A stretch of DNA of 64,000 nucleotides from contig NZ_PPDD01000002.1 in assembly GCF_002959895.1 (NCBI RefSeq), forward strand, positions 1-64,000, given 5' to 3'. Positions 1 through 7,642 of this stretch are shown here, piece by piece (position 1 is the first letter of the stretch; each line of letters starts with the position of its first letter). Below the pieces are notes generated by a model that was given only the letters and a program-made list of their open reading frames with translations, made no database searches and was not told the DNA's origin. A program made the translations under genes and the position numbers. This DNA comes from Veillonella infantium (GTDB taxonomy: Bacteria; Bacillota; Negativicutes; Veillonellales; Veillonellaceae).

Positions 1-148
1 ATTCATTGACATTGAACCTCCTATGTTGAAATGTTGTGGTTGCCAGACCAACTTCATTCTATCACTAGGAGGTTCTTTCCTTTTCTCTAAGAATTTTTAC
101 CGACCCCCAGTTTAACTGGGGGTTTAGTCATGCCTATTCGGCGTACAA
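1..148 (-). mobile_element. IS200-like element, tnpA-proximal end (cut by window start)
   Basis: These 148 bases are identical to 12035-12182, the upstream end of the complete IS200-like copy, and the two sequences diverge immediately after. Only the first codons of tnpA (start ATG at 10-12 on the minus strand) lie inside the window; the body is to the left. It carries the same C5/G5 palindrome (about 105-123) and the same inverted repeat over the tnpA ribosome binding site (14-23 with 66-75). Identity suggests a recent copy. Confidence 0.85.
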
Positions 149-154
149 TGCAAA

Positions 155-183
155 AAAGAACCGCCCCCGAAGGAGCGGTTCTT
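155..183 (-). terminator. Intrinsic terminator after the DUF3298 gene
   Basis: An AGAACCGC/GCGGTTCT stem is followed on the minus strand by a run of T. It lies about 55 bases past the stop codon of the DUF3298-type gene and separates it from the IS element. Confidence 0.75.
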
Positions 184-236
184 TCACAATTAAACAGCTG
201 TTACTATACACACATAATCGAATTCACACAGTTCGA

Positions 237-1082
237 TTATTTTTTTGTTACATCATTTTGGCGGTCACGTAAGTTACCAACTGGTACATATACGGTACCT
301 GCACTGTGGATTGCATCCACGTCTTGTTGCAATACCATTACAACAGAATAGTCATCAGTTGTGTAGAATTCAGTAGGCATTTTGTCGATGTTTACTTCGC
401 CGCCCAATTGATTCTTCACATCTTGATTATTCTCGATAGCATTCACTAATTCTTTTTTGTTAAGGCCACCAAGGTCATACAAGGATAATTGACGACCTGT
501 TGTAGTGTTGAATGTGAAGCCTTTTACATAGTTGACGCCATTAGCATCACGATCACGCATTGTGTACGTATGAATCAATACACTGAAAATACCATTTTTG
601 TCTGTTTTAACATCGTAGTACATAACTACATTTGTTTTATCAGCGTCTTTGGCATTCAATTTTTCTACGTCGTTTTGTACTTTTGCAACGTATTTTTTGA
701 TAGTATTATTGATTGCTTTTTCTACAACTGGACTAACAGATTTAACTGTTGGGAACACTAGATCAAGATGATCTGTAGTTGATTCCACTGGAGATACAGC
801 CACCTCTTTGCGGTCCATATAGCGGTCTGCATTAGGTGCTACTACTTCAACTGCATCGCGATCAACCTTAGTTGCTACAGAGCGTAACGCACGGTTTTGC
901 TCCGGTGTAGCAGTACTAGAGATACGGTATGTTAAATCGTTGCGATTTACTTTATTCGTATCAGCTTGAACTGCTTGCACTGTTGCAGTGTCTTTTGTGA
1001 CAGGAATTGCTTCGCTTGCTGCGAAAGATACTACTGGCAATGCAGCAGCCATCATGATGAGTACAGACTGTTTTAATTTCAT
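237..1082 (-). CDS. Secreted DUF3298/RsiV-like protein
   Basis: A 281-residue protein with a signal peptide (about residues 1-22, ending SFAA) and therefore probably periplasmic. After a variable, charged stretch, residues 110-275 resemble the DUF3298/DUF4163 fold found in RsiV and PdaC: alternating strands, a FNTTTGRQLSLYDL segment and a final strand ending in VPVGNLR. The start is supported by AGAGG upstream. It follows the OPT transporter by 11 bases, so the two are probably cotranscribed. The family includes lysozyme-binding anti-sigma factors and polysaccharide deacetylase partners, but nothing here fixes a ligand. The family call is by pattern only. Confidence 0.65.
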   Translation of the reverse strand: MKLKQSVLIMMAAALPVVSFAASEAIPVTKDTATVQAVQADTNKVNRNDLTYRISSTATPEQNRALRSVATKVDRDAVEVVAPNADRYMDRKEVAVSPVESTTDHLDLVFPTVKSVSPVVEKAINNTIKKYVAKVQNDVEKLNAKDADKTNVVMYYDVKTDKNGIFSVLIHTYTMRDRDANGVNYVKGFTFNTTTGRQLSLYDLGGLNKKELVNAIENNQDVKNQLGGEVNIDKMPTEFYTTDDYSVVMVLQQDVDAIHSAGTVYVPVGNLRDRQNDVTKK

Positions 1083-1093
1083 TGTTTAACCTC

Positions 1094-3175
1094 TTATTGT
1101 TGTTCTTGCTCAGCTTTCATCGCTAAAGCTTCTTCTTTATTGAATTTGTGTGTTACAACACGACGAACAAGGTAGAGACCAGAGAAGATGAATGCAAGCA
1201 ATCCTAACCATTGTGCTGTGCTTTCAAATTGAGGACCTACTAATTCAAGTGGAGATTCACCGCCACCAGTTGTAACAGACAATACAATAATAACAGCTAT
1301 GATTACACCAATCAAGCTTTCACCAACAATCAAACCAGAAGCGAAGAGAACGCCACGGCGGTTAGATTGTTCAACATCGTACTCAGCGAGTTCGCCAGCA
1401 CGCATTTTAGCACGAGCTACTAAGTAACGGCCTACGAAATAGCTAATGAAAGAACCTATGATGAGAGGCACTTCCAATGTTGGAGGTAAGTAGATACCCA
1501 TACCAACTGCCAATGGAGGCAATGTTAAAGAAGCTGTTGTGCTCTTAAGAATTAAGTTAACGATGATTGCTACTACGCCAACACCAACGCCAATCAAGAT
1601 ATAATCCCAATCCATGCTAGAACTGAAGATACCTTGAGCAATTGTAGTCATCAAAGTTGCTTGTGGAGCAGATAATGCAGCATTAGGATCCATTTCAGGA
1701 CGTGGTAACGCACCTGTGAAGCCGTATGCTTGGTAAAGCAAGTTAAGAACAGGAGCAATTGCAACCGCACCAGCTACGGAGCCAAGTAACAATGCAATTT
1801 GTTGACGCCAAGGTGTAGCACCAACGAGTTGGCCTGTTTTCAAGTCTTGCAAGTTATCGTTAGAAATAGATGCAATCGCAATAACTACGGATGTCATAAA
1901 GATAGCCATAGCTGTAGCGAATTGTACGCCTGCTTCTGTAGCGAACAAGTTATTTTCAGAAGCGATGAAGTACACCACTAAGGAAGAAATAATAGTTGCC
2001 AAGATACCAATACCGGAGATTGGAGATGCAGATGTACCGATAAGACCTGCCATGTAACCACATGCAGCAGCTACAAAGAAGCCGATTAGCAAAGCTACGA
2101 GAACACCTACGATAACAAGTGTCCACATTAAGCCTGCACTAATAGGTACTGCAGATACGAAGTCCCAGAATGTAAGAACTAAACCTAAAAGGATGATACC
2201 GAACACGATGATAACAGATTTTGTGCTCATATCTGTATCCATACGATGCAATGCACGTTCAGTGGAACTGCTATTCATGGATTTAACAGAAATTTTCATA
2301 CCTTCGATGATTGGCTTAATCAATGTAATCAAAGTCCAAATCGCTGCGATACCAATAGCACCAGCACCGATGAAACGAACTTTAGATTTCCAAACAGCCA
2401 TTGCAAATTTAGCTGTAGCACCGCCGTCTGGAGCAAACATATTAGTTAAATAAGGTACGAAGCCAGCCCAAGCGATGAGTACACCAACTAGGATAGCGAT
2501 ACCAGAAGCAATACCGATAAGGTAACCAGCACCTAACAATGCTGTAGAGAAGCCCAATGGAATTTGAGTAATACCCTTGCTACCTACAGGAAGCCAGAAG
2601 CTCATGCTGTCGCCAAGGACTTTGAAACCATTTGCACAAAGACTGATAATACCAGCTACAAGACCACCGGATACGATGTCGCCCATACCGGAGCTAGATT
2701 GAGGGCCTTGGCCAGCATTGTGGGAACCAACCTTCAAGATTTCTGCTGCTGCACGGCCTTCTGGATATGGTAGATCACTATTTACTACCATGGCACGACG
2801 CAATGGAATGGTGAATAACACACCAAGGGAACCACCGCATGCGCAGAGCAAGAATGTTTGCCAGAATGGGAAGCCATTCCAATAGCCAAGCATGAGTAGA
2901 CCTGGCAAGATAAAGATAATTGCGGACAAAGTACCGGCTGCAGAAGCCTGAGTTTGTACCATGTTGTTTTCAAGAACGTTAGAATCCTTGAAGAAACGTA
3001 AGATTGCCATTGAAATAATGGCTGCCGGAATGGATGACGAGAATGTCAAACCAACCTTCAAACCGAGATATACGTTAGATGCTGTAAAAATTACAGTAAT
3101 CAATGCACCAAGTAGCATCCCACGTAGTGTCAGTTCCGGCAGATGAAGGTCATGGCTCATAAAGTCATGTTTCAT
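1094..3175 (-). CDS. OPT family oligopeptide transporter
   Basis: A 693-residue polytopic inner-membrane protein with roughly 15-16 hydrophobic segments. The N-terminal segment (LTLRGMLLGALITVIFTA, then SNVYLGLKVGLT) is typical of the bacterial branch of the OPT/YSL family, which imports peptides or metal chelates with cations. Length is normal for that branch. AGGAGG lies 9 bases before the ATG. The gene is divergent from fumC, and a palindrome (TTTAAC-GT-GTTAAA) lies 59-72 bases upstream of its start. The adjacent downstream secreted protein may be a functional partner, but that is only inferred from spacing. Substrate is unknown; peptide uptake would fit an asaccharolytic anaerobe. Confidence 0.88.
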   Translation of the reverse strand: MKHDFMSHDLHLPELTLRGMLLGALITVIFTASNVYLGLKVGLTFSSSIPAAIISMAILRFFKDSNVLENNMVQTQASAAGTLSAIIFILPGLLMLGYWNGFPFWQTFLLCACGGSLGVLFTIPLRRAMVVNSDLPYPEGRAAAEILKVGSHNAGQGPQSSSGMGDIVSGGLVAGIISLCANGFKVLGDSMSFWLPVGSKGITQIPLGFSTALLGAGYLIGIASGIAILVGVLIAWAGFVPYLTNMFAPDGGATAKFAMAVWKSKVRFIGAGAIGIAAIWTLITLIKPIIEGMKISVKSMNSSSTERALHRMDTDMSTKSVIIVFGIILLGLVLTFWDFVSAVPISAGLMWTLVIVGVLVALLIGFFVAAACGYMAGLIGTSASPISGIGILATIISSLVVYFIASENNLFATEAGVQFATAMAIFMTSVVIAIASISNDNLQDLKTGQLVGATPWRQQIALLLGSVAGAVAIAPVLNLLYQAYGFTGALPRPEMDPNAALSAPQATLMTTIAQGIFSSSMDWDYILIGVGVGVVAIIVNLILKSTTASLTLPPLAVGMGIYLPPTLEVPLIIGSFISYFVGRYLVARAKMRAGELAEYDVEQSNRRGVLFASGLIVGESLIGVIIAVIIVLSVTTGGGESPLELVGPQFESTAQWLGLLAFIFSGLYLVRRVVTHKFNKEEALAMKAEQEQQ

Positions 3176-3233
3176 AAGTACTTACCTCCTCTGTGAAACT
3201 AGAGCTTAAAACAATATAATAAGCTACTTCCAT

Positions 3234-3247
3234 TTTAACGTGTTAAA
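3234..3247. promoter_or_regulatory. Palindrome in the OPT/fumC divergent region (candidate operator)
   Basis: TTTAAC-GT-GTTAAA is a perfect 6-2-6 inverted repeat between the divergent OPT and fumC starts, nearer OPT. Its size and symmetry fit a dimeric helix-turn-helix regulator. No regulator gene is adjacent, and an AT-rich palindrome of this length can arise by chance. Confidence 0.3.
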
Positions 3248-3377
3248 GCGATGATTTCAATATATATACGATATTTATAATGTATACATGTAAATAGATA
3301 TAAATTATGCCCCTTATATGCACAAATCGCATATACAACTCCCTTCTATATGAAAATAGAAATCATTATCTTTTATT

Positions 3378-3430
3378 CTGTACAAATATACAGGATTTTA
3401 TATAATTAAATTACCGACGATAAGGTCGGC
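3378..3430 (+). promoter_or_regulatory. Candidate fumC promoter and 5' hairpin
   Basis: TATAAT at 3401-3406 is a good -10 element, but the -35 position holds only CTGTAC. That hexamer overlaps an inverted repeat, CTGTA-N6-TACAG (3378-3393), which could bind a regulator. The predicted transcript would begin with a small CCGAC/GTCGG hairpin (3414-3429), about 28 bases before the start codon, possibly a 5' stabiliser. Confidence 0.4.
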
Positions 3431-3457
3431 ATGTCTTTTAAGGAGGTTGTAAACATT

Positions 3458-4813
3458 ATGGAAACAAGAATTGAATACGATTCAATGGGACCAGTCGAAG
3501 TCGACGCTAGACGAATTTACGGACCTCAAACGCAACGCTCGTTCAATAACTTTAAGATCGGTGACCACCGTATCCCTATTGAAGAAATCAAAGCGCTTGC
3601 GCTTGTAAAAAAAGCATGTGCTTTAACCAATGCAAAATGTGGCGCAGTAACTGAGGAAAAAGCGAAACTCATCGCTCAAGTAGTTGATGAGATCGTAGAC
3701 GGCAAATGGGATGATGAGTTCCCGTTAACCGTATTCCAAACAGGTTCTGGCACACAAACCAACATGAATGTGAACGAGGTAATCGCTCACCGGGCTAAAC
3801 AGTTAGATGAAAGCAACCCGCTCCATCCTAACGACGATGTAAACCGCGGCCAAAGTACAAATGATACATTCCCTACGGCAATGCATATCTGTGGATACTT
3901 TGAAATTACAAAACGGGTAATCCCTGCATTGGACGGCCTTATCGCATCCTTTGAAAAATTACAAGAAAAAGGAAAAGGCTTACAAAAAGTTGGTCGTACT
4001 CACCTACAAGATGCGACTTTCATCATGGTGGACCAAGAAATTAGCGCCTTTGTGGACGGCTTAAAAACTGCTAAAACTATGCTCCTTCAAAACGCTGACT
4101 ACCTACTCGATGTAGCCCTTGGTGGCACTGCAGTCGGCACAGGTGTAAACACGCCTAAAGGCTATCTAGACGTTATGGAAACTGTATTGCCAGAGGTAAC
4201 AGGTGCTCCATTCCGCGTGAAGAACAACAAATTCCAAGGGCTAGCTCTCAAAGATGCGTTTATGATGGCTCACGGTGCACTTAATACATTGGCGACTACC
4301 TTATTCAAAATCGCTAACGACGTGCGTTTCTTAGGCTCTGGTCCTCGCTGTGGTTACGGCGAATGGCATCTACCTGAAAATGAACCGGGCTCCTCCATCA
4401 TGCCAGGCAAGGTAAATCCTACACAATGCGAAGCATTGACCATGGTATGCGCCCAAGTATTTGGCCATAATACAACTATGACGCTCTGTGCAGGCAGCGG
4501 TGCGTTCCAATTGAACGTGTACATGCCTATCATGATTTATGATTTTGTTGAAAGCTGTCGCCTCCTCGTAGATGCAATGAATTCTTTCACAACACACTGT
4601 ATTGACGGTGTAGAATTCGTACCGGAAAAACTCAACTTCTTCGTAGAACAATCCCTTATGATCGCCACATCCTTAACACCATACATCGGCTACGACAAGA
4701 GTGCTAAGGTAGTAAAAGAAGCGTACAAACGCGGTTGCTCTATTAAAGAAATCATCTTGGAAGAAAAACTCATGACCGAAGACGAATTCGGCGAAGCAGT
4801 TCGCATGAAATAA
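3458..4813 (+). CDS. fumC: Class II fumarate hydratase
   Basis: Interconverts fumarate and L-malate, cytoplasmic; in Veillonella-type metabolism this lies on the lactate/malate to succinate and propionate route. The 451-residue product has the superfamily motifs GSGTQTNMN (residues 96-104), GRTHLQDA (about 179) and the signature GSSIMPGKVNP (about 311-321). GSGTQTNMN rather than the aspartase-like GAGTSTNMN favours fumarase over aspartate ammonia-lyase, as does the C-terminal QLNVYMPIMIYDF segment. The start at 3458 is chosen because AGGAGG (3441-3446) lies 11 bases before it; an upstream in-frame ATG at 3431 would place that site inside the coding region. It is the only plus-strand gene in the first 9 kb. 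Confidence 0.93.
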   Translation: METRIEYDSMGPVEVDARRIYGPQTQRSFNNFKIGDHRIPIEEIKALALVKKACALTNAKCGAVTEEKAKLIAQVVDEIVDGKWDDEFPLTVFQTGSGTQTNMNVNEVIAHRAKQLDESNPLHPNDDVNRGQSTNDTFPTAMHICGYFEITKRVIPALDGLIASFEKLQEKGKGLQKVGRTHLQDATFIMVDQEISAFVDGLKTAKTMLLQNADYLLDVALGGTAVGTGVNTPKGYLDVMETVLPEVTGAPFRVKNNKFQGLALKDAFMMAHGALNTLATTLFKIANDVRFLGSGPRCGYGEWHLPENEPGSSIMPGKVNPTQCEALTMVCAQVFGHNTTMTLCAGSGAFQLNVYMPIMIYDFVESCRLLVDAMNSFTTHCIDGVEFVPEKLNFFVEQSLMIATSLTPYIGYDKSAKVVKEAYKRGCSIKEIILEEKLMTEDEFGEAVRMK

Positions 4814-4872
4814 AATCTCTCTCATCTCTATGACATATCTGTAACATCCTCTCATACCTCAAATGAACGGAA

Positions 4873-4908
4873 ACAGCCCCGATACCAAATGTATTGGGGC
4901 TGTATTTT
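4873..4908 (+). terminator. Terminator after fumC
   Basis: ACAGCCCCGATAC and GTATTGGGGCTGT pair with a 5-base loop, followed by ATTTTAAATT. It lies 60 bases past the fumC stop and also sits just downstream of the convergent small-gene cluster, so it may work in both directions. Confidence 0.8.
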
Positions 4909-4911
4909 AAA

Positions 4912-5184
4912 TTATGACTTCATTACATATTTAATAAAAAGAAAACCTAAAATGTAAAATATTACTATACCAAGATATACATATGGTAATGAGCTTAGTA
5001 ATCCATCAATTGGAATACCATAAAAAAAATGATGTAAAACATGAATTATAGGAAATATAATAGCCACGAGTATAATACTATAAAATAAAAACTTAAAAAC
5101 ACTTTTCACTTTACTACTCCCATCCAATAAAGCAATCCAAGAAAAAAGGATGGCCTCTAAAACTAATGGTAAATGAATATGCAC
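4912..5184 (-). CDS. Small membrane protein, unrecognised
   Basis: A 90-residue protein with about three hydrophobic segments (residues 5-20, 30-50, 65-85) and a basic tail. It begins with GTG, supported by AGAGGT 9 bases upstream; that site lies inside the last codons of the preceding gene, whose stop is only 5 bases away, suggesting translational coupling. Base composition is markedly more AT-rich than the metabolic genes nearby. I do not recognise the family. Small membrane proteins in such clusters are sometimes immunity proteins, but nothing in this sequence proves that. Confidence 0.6.
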   Translation of the reverse strand: MHIHLPLVLEAILFSWIALLDGSSKVKSVFKFLFYSIILVAIIFPIIHVLHHFFYGIPIDGLLSSLPYVYLGIVIFYILGFLFIKYVMKS

Positions 5185-5189
5185 AAATA

Positions 5190-5393
5190 CTAACCTCTTT
5201 TACGTCTTAAATAGTTATAAATATAATTCCAGGCCACATAAAACAAAAGTATTAATACATATGCGATAACAAAGAAATAAAAGTCTACTTCATCTTCAAT
5301 CAACTCTGGGTTTGTGACAAGACTATATGGAATACATATAAGTAAAAAAAGTACTAAACCTCGTACAAAATAATTATAAAGCTTTAAAAACAT
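5190..5393 (-). CDS. Small two-segment membrane protein, unrecognised
   Basis: A 67-residue protein with hydrophobic helices at about residues 10-27 and 38-57, an acidic loop (ELIEDEVDF) between them, and a basic RRKRG end, consistent with a small integral membrane protein. GGAAG precedes the ATG by about 7 bases. It is the penultimate member of an AT-rich minus-strand cluster and overlaps the ribosome binding site of the next gene. No homologous family is recognised. Confidence 0.55.
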   Translation of the reverse strand: MFLKLYNYFVRGLVLFLLICIPYSLVTNPELIEDEVDFYFFVIAYVLILLFYVAWNYIYNYLRRKRG

Positions 5394-5449
5394 ATATTTA
5401 CTTCCAACATAAACACTATACTTTCACAATACAACTAAAAACCTTATCT

Positions 5450-5752
5450 CTAATACCTTAAGAGTTTTATAGCAATTAATATCATAAAAAATACGATTAA
5501 AAAAACATATGTCATATTGAATAGATTATTAATCTCTTTAAACCCATTTTGCTTAAATGCTTCTATTAATAGCTTTACTTGTTTACGACCGAGTATATAT
5601 AAAAGTATATGGAATACTATTGCCGCAAGTATTGCTGCTTTTATATTTCCTTCGTATCCACCAGTTATCATTGCACTAATAAGAGCTATATCCATAAGAA
5701 TAATTGGAATAGTACATATAATAACTCTGTAGATAAAAAATTTACTATACAT
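5450..5752 (-). CDS. Small membrane protein, paralogue of the gene at 6088-6390
   Basis: A 100-residue protein with three predicted membrane segments (about 8-28, 37-54, 80-98) and a central amphipathic stretch with a KQ...L.I.AFK pattern. It aligns without gaps over its full length with the 100-residue protein encoded at 6088-6390, sharing roughly a third of residues by eye, including the MY start, the FI pair near residue 7, a KAAIL/KIAIL segment, and AFK followed by F.E. The two are therefore tandem paralogues separated by a gene remnant. AGGTG precedes the start. Function unknown; AT-rich composition suggests acquired DNA. Confidence 0.6.
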   Translation of the reverse strand: MYSKFFIYRVIICTIPIILMDIALISAMITGGYEGNIKAAILAAIVFHILLYILGRKQVKLLIEAFKQNGFKEINNLFNMTYVFLIVFFMILIAIKLLRY

Positions 5753-5809
5753 TAATCTGCACCTATAAAATAGATCTACAATAGCGAACGCTTCGATTTA
5801 GTTAATCAT

Positions 5810-5989
5810 TCAATTAAACATCATCCACAATAATATGGCTGTCATGAAATATAAATAATACCGAAAAACCTTCGCATTAGAATAGCTTTTTGAGGACTTA
5901 AGTTTAAATGTTGCAATGATTTCAATAATAAATAAGATACCTCCATTTACATAGAGTAAAGAATGGTAATCAACACAAACAAAATTTTA
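5810..5989 (-). pseudogene. Remnant of a small membrane protein gene
   Basis: On the minus strand an open frame of nearly 60 codons ends at 5810 with TGA. It encodes a hydrophobic stretch containing GGILFIIEIIATFKL, a basic linker and a final segment MTAILLWMMFN. No ATG, GTG or TTG with a ribosome binding site precedes it, and the frame opens after a stop, so it looks like the 3' end of a decayed gene. It fills most of the 335-base gap between the paralogous pair. It could be chance in AT-rich DNA. Confidence 0.35.
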
Positions 5990-6028
5990 ACTCTAATATA
6001 TCATAAATTTTATATAAGTTCATATAAT

Positions 6029-6068
6029 AAAAAGAGGTATTGTATTTTCATATACAACACCTCTTTTA
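6029..6068 (-). terminator. Terminator after the 6088-6390 gene
   Basis: AAAAGAGGT pairs with ACCTCTTTT around an inner TTGTAT/ATACAA stem, with T-rich flanks on both strands. It isolates the first 100-residue paralogue from the remnant and the downstream small genes. Confidence 0.7.
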
Positions 6069-6087
6069 ATTTATTCCCTATGATTTT

Positions 6088-6390
6088 CTAAAATTTAATA
6101 ACATTTATAGTCATTAATACGACAAAGGATATGATAAAAACCATCTGTTTCGTACTTAATAGTTCATAGGTCTCGTTAAATGTATCATTTTTGAATGCTT
6201 GTATTATCAGTTCTTCTTGTTTACTGAGTTCCAGGTATATATCTAAATGGCATCCAACTGCCACTAGTATTGCTATTTTGAGATATCCTTTATATATATC
6301 TGCTGTCATGTCGTAGATTAGAGAGATATCAAATATAGCAAGTAGAATGATACATATAAGAAATTTATGGATAAAGGATGTATTATACAT
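6088..6390 (-). CDS. Small membrane protein, paralogue of the gene at 5450-5752
   Basis: A 100-residue protein of the same length and layout as that at 5450-5752: hydrophobic segments near residues 8-27, 38-52 and 82-98, with an amphipathic KQEELIIQAFKND stretch between the second and third. AGGGA precedes the ATG by about 8 bases. It follows the metallophosphoesterase gene by 54 bases and has its own terminator, so it may be the last gene of a mutY-phosphoesterase transcript. No known family is recognised; an immunity or stress-related membrane role is only speculation. Confidence 0.6.
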   Translation of the reverse strand: MYNTSFIHKFLICIILLAIFDISLIYDMTADIYKGYLKIAILVAVGCHLDIYLELSKQEELIIQAFKNDTFNETYELLSTKQMVFIISFVVLMTINVIKF

Positions 6391-6444
6391 TTTTGTATCC
6401 CTATAATGAGCTCATCTTTTATTCTAAGGAGCTCACCTTTACTT

Positions 6445-7626
6445 CTATGCTACTCCGTCAAAGAATGTAATAACTGTAATTTCTCGTGGGCAGTTAATAC
6501 GGATTGGGAACCAGTGGCCTGTACCGTTATTGACGTAGCACACGCTTTGTTCTTCTACATAGCGCCCTTTTGTATATGGAGTGCCAGTTGGCACTACAGG
6601 AACGCCCATAAATACAATTTGACCACCATGAGTATGACCAGAGAGGGTCAACGGAATTTTACGTTCAATGGCTTCTTCAAAGAATTCGGGGTGATGCGCC
6701 AATAGGATAACAAAGGCATAGTCTGGAATACCGGATAAAGCCTTATCAATCATAGCTTCACGTTTTTCTTTTTCTCGATCATTGTCGTACGCAACCCCCG
6801 CAATATATACCGGTTGTTTACCACCCATAATTTGAATATTGCTATTCACAAGAATATTCATTGGTGTATTGTGTTTTAGTTCATCTAGTACCTTATTCAC
6901 ATCGTGATGGTATTCGTGATTACCTAATATAAAATCTACACCGTCTGGAATTTGTTTTGCAAAGGTCGTCAGTCTTTCACAGACTTGAGGCAACCAAGCA
7001 ATTTTATCGATGAGGTCACCAGTAATAACAACGCGATTAGGCTTTTCTACAAGGGCGAGCTTTAAAATTTCATCAAGATCATCTAAGTCGATGCTTGGCC
7101 CTACATGAATATCGCTGAGTTGAACGATTTTATAATCCTTTAACCCAGGCGGTAAATTCGTATAACCGAAGCTTTCATGAGTAACCTCAATCTCATGTTG
7201 CCCTACATAGGCTGCATAGCTAGAACCGCCTATGGTTGCTAACGGCACTACTGTAGCTGCCGTTCTAAAGAAGGCACGGCGGCCCGTTCTATTTTCCTCT
7301 GGCGTTTTACTCCAAATCTTATTGACCGCCCAGTATAATAGGCCAAGCACAATAAACACAGGAATAGCCAAGAATAAACCAAAAAGGAAACCATAACTTT
7401 CAGTACGGAATATATTCATCAACGGATAATACATCGTTCCGTATAGATCCACTTGATTGAGTATATAGTATCGGATAGCAGCGAACCACGCACCGATAAT
7501 AATTAGATAACCTACCCAAGCAGGCCATTTCTTTTTAGGCTTCCACAAGTTGAGGAAAAGCGCCCAAAATCCTACCAATCCTATTATGAGGATAGCAGAA
7601 AAAATGATATTAAATAGTAGTCTCAT
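6445..7626 (-). CDS. Membrane-anchored calcineurin-like metallophosphoesterase (YkuE/YaeI type)
   Basis: A 393-residue protein with three N-terminal membrane helices (about 3-24, 36-55, 79-103), a fourth hydrophobic stretch after an RR pair (residues 116-117, then 121-140), and a C-terminal phosphoesterase domain. Metal-binding motifs are all present: SDIH (171-174), TGDLID, GNHEYH and SGHTHGGQ. The RR-plus-hydrophobic arrangement resembles Tat-dependent YkuE relatives, but here it is internal. Family members act on phospholipid-type or nucleotide substrates; the substrate here is not determinable. It starts 16 bases after the mutY stop with AGGAG upstream, so both are probably on one transcript. 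Confidence 0.85.
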   Translation of the reverse strand: MRLLFNIIFSAILIIGLVGFWALFLNLWKPKKKWPAWVGYLIIIGAWFAAIRYYILNQVDLYGTMYYPLMNIFRTESYGFLFGLFLAIPVFIVLGLLYWAVNKIWSKTPEENRTGRRAFFRTAATVVPLATIGGSSYAAYVGQHEIEVTHESFGYTNLPPGLKDYKIVQLSDIHVGPSIDLDDLDEILKLALVEKPNRVVITGDLIDKIAWLPQVCERLTTFAKQIPDGVDFILGNHEYHHDVNKVLDELKHNTPMNILVNSNIQIMGGKQPVYIAGVAYDNDREKEKREAMIDKALSGIPDYAFVILLAHHPEFFEEAIERKIPLTLSGHTHGGQIVFMGVPVVPTGTPYTKGRYVEEQSVCYVNNGTGHWFPIRINCPREITVITFFDGVA

Positions 7627-7642
7627 TCATTGCTCCTACAAA

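Noticed and set aside
3431-3457. Upstream ATG as the fumC start
   Set aside because: The AGGAGG at 3441-3446 lies within that extension and fits the ATG at 3458.
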